Assembly (NCBI GenBank): GCA_963806635.1
Contig: CAWDZA010000020.1
Coordinates: forward strand, 1 to 15,367
From: CAVVEQ01 sp963806635
GTDB taxonomy: Bacteria; Chloroflexota; Anaerolineae; Anaerolineales; Anaerolineaceae
DNA: 15,367 nucleotides
Reading direction: 5' to 3'
A program made the translations under genes and the position numbers. Positions 1 to 8,866 of this stretch are shown one piece after another. Below the pieces are notes generated by a model that did no database searches, was not told the origin of the DNA, and was given only the letters and a program-made list of their open reading frames with translations. Position 1 is the first letter of the stretch, and each line of letters starts with the position of its first letter.

Positions 1-1640
1 ATCGCCGATATGTGCCAACAACCCGGTCAGACGCATGCGGTCACGGACCGAACTGCGTACCTGGGAAAAAAACATTTCTATTCCTACCTGGCGCAGATCA
101 CTGATCAGGGCCGTCAGCATATCGGAGGTGCCGATATCCAGGTCGGCACTGGCCCCCAGGTCTAGAAGGATTGCCTGCGGAGGGTTTCTTTGGTCAGTCC
201 GAGGATTTGCGTGCGGGCGACGTTCGCATTAAAGAAATAAAGCGGTGCATCCAGGCGCAGGATCACCAATCCGGGGATCAACTCGGCTTCCTTGTTGCGG
301 CTGATATCTCCGTACTCACCGGGAGCGCCGGGCCGCCTGCCGAGCGTCGCAATATACGGCCGGCTGGCGCGGTACAGCAGCATCACGACAGAAAGCAAAA
401 CCGCGATCATCAAACCGGTCATGACATCCGAGGAGACCACACCGATAAGGGCGGTGAGAGCCAGGTAAAAATCCGTTTTGCGCTGGTAATAATAGCGCTT
501 GATCTCGGTTACATTGAATAGACCCAGGATCGAGCTTAGGACAATGGCTCCCAGTACGGCTGTCGGTAGGTTTTTTAGTAAAGGTGCCAGGAAGAGAACC
601 ACCAGCAGGATCAAACCAGAGCTCACCAGTGAAGAAAGCTGGGTACGCTCACCTGCGTCTTCGCCGCTGGCGGTGTTGGAGAGGCTCATATCAATGGTGA
701 TCCCGCGGAAAAGACCTGAAGTGATATTGGCTGCTCCCATTGCCAGAAGCTCCTGATCGGCATCTATCTCGTAATGATATTTCGCTGCGAAAGAACGGGC
801 GGTACCAAGCGTTTCGCCGGCTGCCAGGAACACGATCCCCATCGCGCCTCCAATAAGGAAAGGGATCATATTGATATCAATTTTTGGAATACCCGGGATG
901 GGCATTCCGGTCGGAATTGTTCCGACAATGGAAACGCCATAGAGGGCATTAAGATCGAAATATGAGGTGACCACAATCCCCAGGATCAGCGCGATCAGCG
1001 CGCCAGGAACCAGGGGAAAGAAGCGCTTAATGGTAAAGATTAGGACGATCGCTCCCACCCCGAGCATCAGGGAGTAGATGTTAGTTTGGGGAAGTTTGGA
1101 AATTAGCTGTGCCACCTGCTCGAAGAAATTCCCGCTGCCGCCGGACACCCCGAATACCTTGGGAAGCTGGCTCATGGCGATTAGGCAGGCGACCCCGAAC
1201 ACGTACCCTGTCATCACGGATTTAGCCAGGAAATCGGAGATGAAACCCAATTTAAGCAGGGAAAGAACCAGAAGTATGACCCCAACCGTTATCGCCAGAG
1301 CAGAGGTCAGCGCCATCAGGCTAGCCGGGTCCCCGGCTGCCAGGGGCGCAACCACTGCCAGCGACATGATTGACATGGTGGAACTGGTGGTGACCTTCAT
1401 ATGGCGGCTGGTTGCCAGCAGGGCGTAGGCAGCCATGCCGACGATCGCCGAATACAACCCTGCCTGGGGTGGGACACCTGCCATCTGGGCGTAGGCCATG
1501 GCGACCGGGATCATGATCATCCCGACCACCAGCCCGGAGATAAGATCATCCCGCAGCCATGCACGCTGGTAGGTTCGCAGCCAACCAATGCTCGGGATAT
1601 ATCGAATTAACTTCTTCCTTTTAAAGAAATCGTTAATCAT
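1..1640 (-). CDS. SulP-family sulfate/anion permease with C-terminal STAS domain (partial, one frameshift)
   Basis: Inner-membrane anion transporter of the SulP/SLC26 family, probably for sulfate. The N-terminus has the family signature DLISGLVVGMIMIPVAMAYA (about residues 32-51) followed by GVPPQAGLYSA, then about ten hydrophobic segments. The STAS domain starts near residue 440. The reading frame hits a stop at position 162. One base earlier in phase, the rest of the STAS domain reads on without a stop from about position 180 to the left edge (AILLDLGASADLDIGTSD, then VRSSVRDRMRLTGLLAHIGD). A single missing base near 177-182 therefore splits the gene, and its true 3' end lies outside the window. 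I place the start at the ATG at 1640, because GGGGAAGG lies just upstream. A GTG at 1652 is possible, but its GGAG would abut the start codon. It is transcribed away from the sulfatase block. Family assignment is sure; sulfate as substrate is inferred from family and context. Confidence 0.9.
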
Positions 1641-1652
1641 TGCCTTCCCCAC

Positions 1653-1894
1653 TCCAATTCGAAAAAATTCTTACCATATTATTGACTATTTTTCACCATG
1701 AGGAAAGAGCATCCTGTTGAAATATCAGCCCTGTGAATGATCTGTCCTGCTCGAATGATATATTAAGCATACATCTTTTTTGATATAAAAATCAACAATC
1801 TGCGGACGATTAATTCTACAAATAATCCTAAAATTATCCTAGTGGAATGAGAATTATATTAATTTATGGCTTTCTTGAAAGGAGAAATCGATCT
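1653..1894. promoter_or_regulatory. Divergent AT-rich intergenic region between SulP and MFS genes
   Basis: This spacer separates two divergently oriented genes and is clearly more AT-rich than the flanking coding DNA, so it should hold both promoters. At 1780-1795 there is an inverted repeat TTGAT-N6-ATCAA, which could be a small operator. On the minus strand, TTGATT with TATGCT 18 bases downstream is a possible promoter for SulP. The MFS start at 1895 is served by AAAGGAG at 1878-1884. No individual promoter element is strong enough to be assigned firmly, and no ORF worth calling is present. Confidence 0.4.
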
Positions 1895-3492
1895 ATGACT
1901 ACTGCTGCAGCAAAACCCCGACCGGTGGAAGGGCCCGGCGCCCCTCCCAATGCGATGAAGATCCTGTTTACGCTGGTCATTGTTGCGTCGGTGGCAAACC
2001 TCCCGCTGGCGATGGCCAATGTTGCCCTGCCATCAATTGGGGCGTAACTTTCAATGCTTCCCAGATCGAGCTAAATCTGGTGGCTGTGGCCTATTCCCTC
2101 GGACTAGCCTGCTCCGTCCTCTGGCTCGGTGCTCTGGGTGACCGCTACGGCCGCAAGATGATGGCGATCCTGGGTGTTGCGCTCGCGATCCCCGCCGCAC
2201 TCATCAGTGGGTTTGCCCCCACGATCCAGGTCCTGTTTGTGGGGCGCCTTTTCGGCGGGTTCGCGGCGGGAATGGCCTACCCCACCACCCTGGCTTTGAT
2301 CGCAGCCTTATGGGGACCGGGGGAAGCCCGGACACGCGCGATCGCCATGTGGGCTGCGCTGGGTGGCGCCATCTCGGTTTCGGGACCTCTATTAGCTGGC
2401 GTGATCCTGCATTTTGCAACCTGGCCCTGGGTTTTCTTCATTGTAATCCCGCTCGCGGCGGTGGCAGTATTCCTGGCACTGCGCAATATTCCTGCCCACG
2501 TCAATGAGACCACCGAGAAGGTGGATAACTTTGGCGGCATCCTCTCAGTGATCCTGGTCGGGTCATTTGTGCTCGCGATCAACTTCATCACCATGGCGCA
2601 ATACAAGACTGTGGCTATTGAGCTCCTGGTGGTTGCTATGATTATCAGCGGTGGTTTTTATCATCCGTCAGCGCCGCGCCAAATTCCCGCTGTATGATCT
2701 CAAGTATGCAGCCCGCCCGACGTTCTGGGTGGCGGCGGTTGCAGGGATCATCATCTTCGGCTCGCTGATGGGCGCCATGTTCATCGGCCAACAGTACATG
2801 CAGGATGTACTCGGTATGGGAACAGTGCAATCTGCCCTGCCGCCGATTTTCGCGGGGCGATGATGATCCTGGCTGCGCCGCGCTCGGCAAAGATGGTGGA
2901 ATCGATCGGCTCCCGTGCCACGCTCCTGCGCGGCTATGTTTTTATCCTGATCGCTTTCCTGATCATGCTGTTCTTCTGGGGGGAAGGCACCTCCTTCTGG
3001 GTGGTGGTGATCGCATTCATGTTCGTCGGGGTTGGGATCGGCCTATCCGGGACCCCAGCGTCACGTTCGCTCACCGGGTCGGTTCCGGCCATTAAAGCCG
3101 GCATGGCTTCCGGTACGGCCGACCTGCAGCGCGACCTGGGCGGCGCAATCTTTACCGCGCTCTTTGGCGCGCTCCTGGCGGCTGGTTACGCGGCTTCGAT
3201 GTCCGCCGCCATCGCCGCGGCTCCGGCAGGTGCGGAGACTCCCCCCGCTGCCATCAGCGGCCTGACCATGTCCTACGCTGGCGCACAAACCGTGGCAGCC
3301 GAATACCCGCAGTACGCCACGCAGATCACCGCTGCGGCGAAATCCTCCTTCCTGGCAGGTGACCAGAATGCTTATATAGCTGGGATCCTCGCCGTGCTTC
3401 TTGGCGCTGCCCTGGTGTTTTTCATTTTCCCGAAGGTGGAGAAGGAGCGCACCCTGCAGGAGGAGTATCACAAGGAGGATAATGCTGGCTAA
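1895..3492 (+). CDS. MFS transporter, DHA2-like (three apparent frameshifts)
   Basis: Proton-coupled major facilitator carrier of the DHA2 drug-efflux type, with a 12-14 helix plan. It starts MTTAAAKPRP behind AAAGGAG and has the early helix ending in ANVALPSIG. MFS motif A (GDRYGRKM) follows the second helix. After the middle come AAPRSAKMVE and an RDLGG segment, and the C-terminus is charged (KVEKERTLQEEYHKEDN). The frame changes three times: at the GGGG near 2040 (one base missing), at the TTTTT near 2655-2659 (one extra), and at the GGGG near 2855-2858 (one missing). Corrected, the protein is about 532 residues, normal for the family. All three lie in short homopolymers, so sequencing error is likelier than a pseudogene. 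The substrate cannot be read from sequence. Its position beside sulfatases suggests export of a desulfation product or import of an organic anion, but this is inference. Confidence 0.85.
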
Positions 3493-3519
3493 ACCTTAGC
3501 AACAACAAAAACGGAAAGA

Positions 3520-3552
3520 CAGGCATGGTAGGGCTATGGCCTTCCATGCCTG
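3520..3552 (+). terminator. Hairpin after the MFS gene
   Basis: A perfect 9-bp inverted repeat CAGGCATGG / CCATGCCTG lies in the 90-bp spacer between the MFS and TRIC genes. After one mismatch the stem can be extended by AGG/CCT. No U-run follows, so it may be a weak or factor-assisted terminator, or an mRNA-stabilising stem between cotranscribed genes. Confidence 0.5.
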
Positions 3553-3583
3553 ATCTAAATCTCATCTTTATGGAGTTAATAAT

Positions 3584-4342
3584 ATGAACATTGGATCTGA
3601 ATGGACCTATCTCGTTTCCTTCCTCTCGGTAGGCAGCTTTGTGATCATCGACCTGATCGCGGCCACCACCAACGCCCTGAACGGGGCTCTGCTTGCCCAG
3701 CGACCGGATTATTACAAGGGACGCCAGTGGACCATCGTGGGCATCATCATCCTGGCGATCTTCGGCGGCATCGGCGGCGGTGTTTCGCGCGATGTTCTGC
3801 TTAATAAAATACCGGGTGCGCTGACGAATCCCTGGTACCTCATCCTGTGCATCCTGGCCGCGATCGTGGGGATGTTGATTTCCTTCAAGGGTGGGCAGAA
3901 ATTCCGGGAAACTTTCTACCAGTTCATGACCGCCTTCTCGCTGCCCTGGTACGCCTGCATGGGGGTGAGCGCTGCCCTGGCCGCGGGCTTGCCGGATATT
4001 GGCGCTGTACTTGTCGGAATCGTTGGTCCTACCGCCGGGCGGTACTTGATCGATATCACCGCCGAAAAAACTGCCCCGCAGTTCCGCCGGTCAGAGTGGT
4101 TCGTGGGGACGGCTGTCCTGACTTCGATCGCTTACCTCATCTGTGAAAAGTATTTTGGCCTATCCATCTGGCCTTCGACCCTGATCGCCTTCGCCATTGG
4201 ATTCCTCTTCCGTGTGGCAGCCCTGTGGTTTGCCTGGGAGGAGCCGTTGCCACGTATCCCTGCCGAGGTGAAGGGTGAGGTCAAGCCACGCGAATCTCTG
4301 AAGGAAAAAATGGAACCTGGTTGGGAACCAAAATATGAGTAA
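3584..4342 (+). CDS. TRIC-family (UPF0126) cation channel protein
   Basis: A 252-residue integral membrane protein of the prokaryotic TRIC family (two UPF0126 repeats), homotrimeric K+-permeable channels in characterised members. Each repeat has the expected glycine-rich signature: FGGIGGGVSRDVLLN at about residues 65-79 in the first, and GVSAALAAGL then VGIVGPTAGRYLID at about residues 127-160 in the second. About seven hydrophobic helices are visible. The tail from residue about 222 is hydrophilic and charged and looks cytosolic. The start at 3584 is supported by GGAG eight bases upstream. The gene is intact, unlike its upstream neighbour. It sits between a transporter and a sulfatase, which suggests a link to ion balance during substrate uptake, but that is speculation. 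Family confidence is high. Confidence 0.9.
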   Translation: MNIGSEWTYLVSFLSVGSFVIIDLIAATTNALNGALLAQRPDYYKGRQWTIVGIIILAIFGGIGGGVSRDVLLNKIPGALTNPWYLILCILAAIVGMLISFKGGQKFRETFYQFMTAFSLPWYACMGVSAALAAGLPDIGAVLVGIVGPTAGRYLIDITAEKTAPQFRRSEWFVGTAVLTSIAYLICEKYFGLSIWPSTLIAFAIGFLFRVAALWFAWEEPLPRIPAEVKGEVKPRESLKEKMEPGWEPKYE

Positions 4343-4392
4343 ACGTTACTCATTAAAAACAATTCAAGAGAATTAATACGAAAAAGGAGAGA

Positions 4393-6731
4393 ATGAATAT
4401 GGCTACAAAACAATTTAAAGGCGTCATTGACCTGGACATCCGCAAATCGACTCCTGATTGGGGACCGTTTACTCCAACCAGGGCTCCGGAAGGGGCGCCA
4501 AATATTTTATTCATCCTTTACGATGACACAGGTTTGGCAATGTGGTCGCCGTTCGGTGGCCGGGTAAATATGCCCACCCTGCAGAAATTGGCGGATAAAG
4601 GATTGATGTACTCCCAGTGGCACACAACGGCGCTGTGCTCACCTACCCGTGCCACAATCCTCACCGGGCGAAACCACCATCTCTGCGGTATGGCTGCGAT
4701 CACCGAGGGAGCCAACGGGTTCCCAGGCGCATCCGGACGGATGCCCGATGAAGCAGCTACGGTAGGTCAGATCCTTCAAGATGGTGGCTGGAGCTACCTT
4801 CTGGCTGGGCAAAAACCACGATGTCGCTGAGACAGACGTTGCGCCAGGCGCGAGCCGTAAACTTTGGCCACTGAATAAAGGCTTTGACCGGTTCTATGGT
4901 TTTTTGGGTGGCGAGACTAACAACTGGTACCCTGACCTGGTGGAAGATAATCACTTCATCGAACAACCATACACCCCGGAAGAGGGCTATCACCTCTCCA
5001 AAGACCTGGCTGATAAGGCTATCGAAATGCTCAAGAACCAGAAAGCCAGCAACCCTTCCAAACCGTGGTTCATGTGGTGGTGCCCCGGTGCCAATCATGC
5101 ACCTCATCATTGCCCGCAGGAATATATCGACAAGTACAAGGGAAAATTCGATGATGGCTATGAAGCTTACCGCGAGTGGGTGCTGCCCCGTATGATCGAG
5201 AAGGGAGTTCTACCCAAAGGTACCACGCTTACTCCGATCAATCCCATGCCTTCCGACCAGGCCAATCCTGCGGACGCAGTGCGTCCCTGGAATTCACTCA
5301 ACGCTGATGAGAAAAAATTGTTCTGCCGGTTGGCAGAAGTTTATGCTGGGTTCTCGGAATATACTGACGCCCAGGCTGGGCGCATTCATTGACTACCTGG
5401 AAGAGACTGGTCAGCTTGAAAACACCCTCATCTTTTATGCAGCTGATAACGGCGCCTCGGGAGAGGGAACACCCAACGGGTCGGTCAACGAGAATAAATT
5501 CTTTAATGGTTTTCCTGATGACCTTGCTGAAAACCTGAAGCTTCTCGACAAGCTGGGCAGCCCGGATACCTACGAGCACATTCCAACCGGATGGGCGGTT
5601 GCTTTTTCCACGCCTTTCAAGATGTTCAAGCGTTACTCTGAATATTCGGGTGGTACCTGCGACCCAATGGTCATCTCCTGGCCCAAGGGCATCAAGGCAC
5701 GCGGAGAGGTCCGGAATCAATATCACCATTCCACCGATATTGTCCCGACCATCCTGGAAGTTTGTGGCTTGGAGATGCCCAAGGTTTATAAGGGTGTCGA
5801 ACAGTACCCGCTTTCGGGTGTCTCGATGCGTTACAGCTTTGAGACAAAACCGGATGGACCCACACAGAAAAAGGTTCAGTATTATTCCATGTTGGGGACG
5901 CGCGGAATCTGGAAGGATGGCTGGAGAGCAGCCGCGGTACATGCTCCTCTGACGGATAAAGGCCACTTTGAGGATGATCGTTGGGAGCTTTATCACGTGG
6001 ACGTTGACCGCTCGGAGTCAAAAGATTTAGCCAGTGAAAACCCTGAGAAAGTGAAGGAACTCGTTAATGTCTGGTTTGAAGAGGCGAAGAAGAATAATGT
6101 GCTACCCATCGACGACCGCTCACCCCTGGTGCAACTCACCCTGCCGCGGCCATCAGAAGAATCGCCTCGAGACCGGTATACCTATTACCCCGGCGCGGTT
6201 GCAGTTCCGGAAGGGGTCGCTGCCAACGTGCGCGGCCGCTCTTACAAGATTCTGGCGGATGTTGAGATCACCGATCCTAACTGTTCCGGGGTGATTTTCG
6301 CCCATGGTTCACGCTTCGGTGGTCACTCGCTGTTCATCAAGGACAAGAAGCTATATTACGTCTACAACTTCCTGGGTATTCCCCCTGAACAGCAGTTCAT
6401 CTCCGGCGAACTCAAGCCCGGTAAATATACGCTGGGAATGGAGTTCGTCCGCGAGAGCATGGGCAAGTTCCATGAATCAATCGGTAAGGCCAAACTCTAT
6501 GTAAATGATAAAGTTGTAGCCGAAGGACCGATGCGTGCGCAGGTGGGCAAGTTCACCCTTTGTGGTGATGGCTTGTGCATTGGGTACGATAGTGCTGATG
6601 CGGTCAGTAAGGAATATAAAGCCCCCGGGAAGTTCAAAGGCGGGAAGATCCTTTTTGTAGAAGTCTATGTCGGGAATGAAGAATACCGCGACCTCGAGTT
6701 GGAGGCTCAGGGAGCTTACGCAAGAGACTGA
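4393..6731 (+). CDS. Large type I (Cys-type) arylsulfatase-like enzyme, first copy (two apparent frameshifts)
   Basis: Hydrolyses sulfate esters using a formylglycine made from Cys82 in CSPTRATILTGR. Metal ligands are visible: the Asp pair in ILYDDTG (44-45) and DNGAS in the middle of the protein. WLGKNHDV supplies the conserved Lys/His, and NHAPHH is another active-site segment. The C-terminal 170 residues form a beta-rich, lectin-like module (ADVEITD, GSRFGGHSLFIKDKKLYYVYN). No signal peptide is present, so it is probably cytosolic. The frame shifts by one extra base near 4794-4799 (between DGGWS and FWLGKNHD) and again near 5375-5385 (before FIDYLEETGQ). Corrected length is about 776-778 residues, matching large mycobacterial-type arylsulfatases. 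Either ATG at 4393 or 4399 could start it; 4399 has the better spacing to GGAGA. It is paralogous along its whole length to the sulfatase at 8867. The sulfated substrate is unknown. Confidence 0.88.
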
Positions 6732-6761
6732 TCAGAAAGAAACAGATTAATATGTATCCAG

Positions 6762-6793
6762 GGGTGCAGGTCACTCGCAAGTGACCTGCACCC
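6762..6793 (+). terminator. Perfect 14-bp hairpin between sulfatase and BASS genes
   Basis: GGGTGCAGGTCACT and AGTGACCTGCACCC form a perfect 14-bp stem closed by the tetraloop CGCA. It sits 30 bases after the sulfatase stop and 36 bases before the BASS start. There is no U-run, so it is not a classical intrinsic terminator. It may act as a transcript end or stabiliser, or be a REP-like palindrome. Confidence 0.55.
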
Positions 6794-6829
6794 GTTCAAA
6801 ATTAAGGCGAGAAGATCGAAGGAGATATT

Positions 6830-7697
6830 ATGACACTTATAGAATTTTTTGAAACCATCGCCAAGATAGCCGGGTTGCTGTTTGTGGTCACCAGCATGCT
6901 GGCGATGGGTTTGAACCTTACCATGACGCAGATCGTCCAGCCGCTTAAGAATATCCGCCTGGTGGTTTTGGCGTTATTGGCCAATTTTGTACTCGTGCCG
7001 CTGCTGGCGTACTTGATCCTGATGGTGATCCCACTGGAACAATCGTTGAGAGTCGGTTTGATCGTCCTTTCCACCGCAGCCGGCGCGCCTTTCCTGCCCA
7101 AGCTTGTAGTGGGTGCCAAAGGGAATGTCGCCTTCGGGGTGGGGTTGATGGTGCTGCTGATGGTCGTGACCATCATCTACATGCCCCTGGTCCTTCCGCT
7201 GCTCCTGCCGGGTGTTTCCGTCGATCCATGGCAGATCGCGGAATCTCTCATTGTGCTGATGCTCATCCCGCTGGCGATCGGCCTGCTGATTAAATCGCAC
7301 TCCCCGGATACCGCTGCAACCTACCAGCCTCTGATGGCGAAAGTATCCAGCCTGGCGATGCTCGTCCTGTTGGTGGTTGGATTGGGGTTGAATCTTTCCA
7401 GCATCATCAGCTTTATCGGCACAGGCGGCATCCTGGCGTTGGTCCTGTTCATCATCGGATGTTTCCTGATCGGTTTCCTCTTTGGCGGGCGGGATGCAGG
7501 TAACCGCAGTGTGATGAGTCTGGGAACAGCTCAGCGTAACGTCTCGGCGGCTATTGTTGTTGCTGCCGCCAATTTTTCCGGCACGAATACTCTTGTCATT
7601 CGTACTGGTCGGCGCCATCCTGCTGCTGCTGATCCTGCTGCCAACTGCCAAACGGCTGGGTGCGAGAGTGCAGGATAAAGATCCTGTTACACCGTAA
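6830..7697 (+). CDS. Bile acid:sodium symporter (BASS) family transporter (one frameshift near the 3' end)
   Basis: Sodium-coupled carrier of the BASS/SBF (SLC10-like) family, with about nine hydrophobic helices. Characteristic stretches are SMLAMGLNLTMTQ early on, LSTAAGAPFLPKL near residue 82, and SLGTAQRNVSAAIVVAAANF near residue 225. After NTLVI (about 7601) the frame is lost through one extra base. The next frame continues as VLVGAILLLLILLPTAKRLG to a TAA at 7697, giving 288 residues, normal for the family. Uncorrected, the gene would end at 7678 with a non-hydrophobic tail. The start has AAGGAG five bases upstream. Known relatives move bile salts, sulfoconjugated steroids and small carboxylates. 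Lying directly between two sulfatases, it is my best candidate importer of the organic sulfate. The family is clear; the substrate is inferred. Confidence 0.87.
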
Positions 7698-7711
7698 TAA
7701 AGGGTAAATAA

Positions 7712-8647
7712 ATGAGCGAGAATCTACCTACCTGGAATGATGGGAAATCAAAAAGTGCTATTCTGGATTTTGTAAAGAAAGTTACCACGGCAGACAGCCC
7801 AACATATGTGCCACCCGCCGATCGAATTGTAACTTTCGATAACGATGGGACACTCTGGCTGGAGAAACCTCTCTACATCCAGCTCCAACATGGACTGCAG
7901 GCTATTGGTAAAGCAGCGGTGGAAAAACCCGAACTGCGTGACCGACAGCCGTTCAAAGCCGTTTACGAGAAGGATATGGCCTGGCTGGGGAAGGTCGCGG
8001 CGGATTACGCCAAAGGCGATCCTTCCGGTGTGTTTATCCTGGTTTCCGGTTTGACTGAAGTATTGGAAGGGGTTACCGTCGAAGCGTTTATGGCGGAGGT
8101 GCAGGAATTCCTGTCCAACGCACAAGATCCTCGGTTCAAAAAAGTATATAAACGATTAACCTACAAACCGATGGTGGAACTTGTCCATTATTTGCAGGAG
8201 AGCGGTTTTCAAGTCTATATAACCTCTGGCGGCGGGCGTGATTTTATCCGCGCGGTCTGTGAGGAGATCTATAACATTCCCCGAAGCATGGTCATTGGGA
8301 GCACCGTAAATTTCAAATATGCTGAAGATGCCCAGGGGGTACCCCAGGTGCTGCGAACGAAGGAGGTCGAACAACCCATCGATGATGGTCCGGGCAAGCC
8401 ACCGCACATTCATCGTGCCATCGGCCGGCGTCCGATTATGGCTGCTGGGAATTCCGACGGTGATATCCATATGCTCCAGTACACTCGAGGGCATAAGGGA
8501 CCTTCCCTTGCTCTCTTGGTGCACCATGATGATGCCGAACGCGAGTATGCTTATGACAGTGGCTCGGAAAAAGCGCTGCAGCTTGCCAAGCAAGCTGGTT
8601 GGATCGTGGTCAGCATGAAGAATGACTGGAAAACGGTGTTTGAATAG
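7712..8647 (+). CDS. HAD-superfamily phosphatase-like hydrolase
   Basis: A 311-residue soluble, probably cytosolic hydrolase of the haloacid dehalogenase superfamily, closest in layout to phosphoserine-phosphatase-type members. All four motifs are present: motif I DNDGTLW with nucleophile Asp43 and acid/base Asp45; motif II TSGG at 171-174; a candidate motif III Lys at 229 (GKPPHI); and motif IV GNSDGD at 246-251. A helical cap of about 100 residues lies between motifs I and II. The gene is intact and starts 14 bases after the corrected BASS stop, with AAAGGG seven bases upstream of its ATG, so the two are almost certainly cotranscribed. Its position between two sulfatases suggests action on a phosphorylated intermediate of the released alcohol or on a related ester, but no substrate can be read from the sequence. 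Confidence 0.85.
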   Translation: MSENLPTWNDGKSKSAILDFVKKVTTADSPTYVPPADRIVTFDNDGTLWLEKPLYIQLQHGLQAIGKAAVEKPELRDRQPFKAVYEKDMAWLGKVAADYAKGDPSGVFILVSGLTEVLEGVTVEAFMAEVQEFLSNAQDPRFKKVYKRLTYKPMVELVHYLQESGFQVYITSGGGRDFIRAVCEEIYNIPRSMVIGSTVNFKYAEDAQGVPQVLRTKEVEQPIDDGPGKPPHIHRAIGRRPIMAAGNSDGDIHMLQYTRGHKGPSLALLVHHDDAEREYAYDSGSEKALQLAKQAGWIVVSMKNDWKTVFE

Positions 8648-8866
8648 AGAGATTATCCGGGGAGAAGATGGGAGCAGCGAATTGCAACAGCGATCATTTT
8701 GGAAAAGCTGAAATCCATCGTCCCTGCGAAAAGGTCCCACTAAAAAAATGTTGAACTCACACAATCCATAAATATCGATTCGCAGGCGTAGTCAACTAAA
8801 GTAAAATTCATTTTGAAGCAGTATATTTATATAGCGATTTTTGGACCACAGGAAAAGGAGAAAAAA
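8648..8866 (+). promoter_or_regulatory. Spacer upstream of the second sulfatase with a possible promoter
   Basis: This 219-base non-coding gap is the longest on the plus strand inside the block and becomes AT-rich toward the next gene. A weak sigma-70-like pair, TTGAAC (8751-8756) and TATCGA (8773-8778) with 16 bases between, could start a separate transcript for the second sulfatase. Its ribosome site is AAAAGGAG at 8853-8860, six bases before the ATG at 8867. No ORF with coding character is seen. Confidence 0.3.

Noticed and set aside
1780..1795. TTGAT-N6-ATCAA as a defined regulator binding site
   Set aside because: Too short and AT-rich to name a regulator, and no regulator gene is present in the window; it is mentioned only within the intergenic region.
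5388..5395. TGA in the first sulfatase as a selenocysteine codon
   Set aside because: The sequence after the TGA continues the protein in a different frame, so the stop results from a frame change and is not a recoded codon.
5298..5996. A 232-codon minus-strand open frame across the first sulfatase
   Set aside because: The plus strand encodes conserved sulfatase sequence (DNGAS and onward) throughout; no start signal or motif supports the antisense frame.
6974..7651. A 225-codon minus-strand open frame opposite the BASS gene
   Set aside because: Rich in His, Gln and Asp, as expected of the antisense of a hydrophobic membrane protein; no family features.
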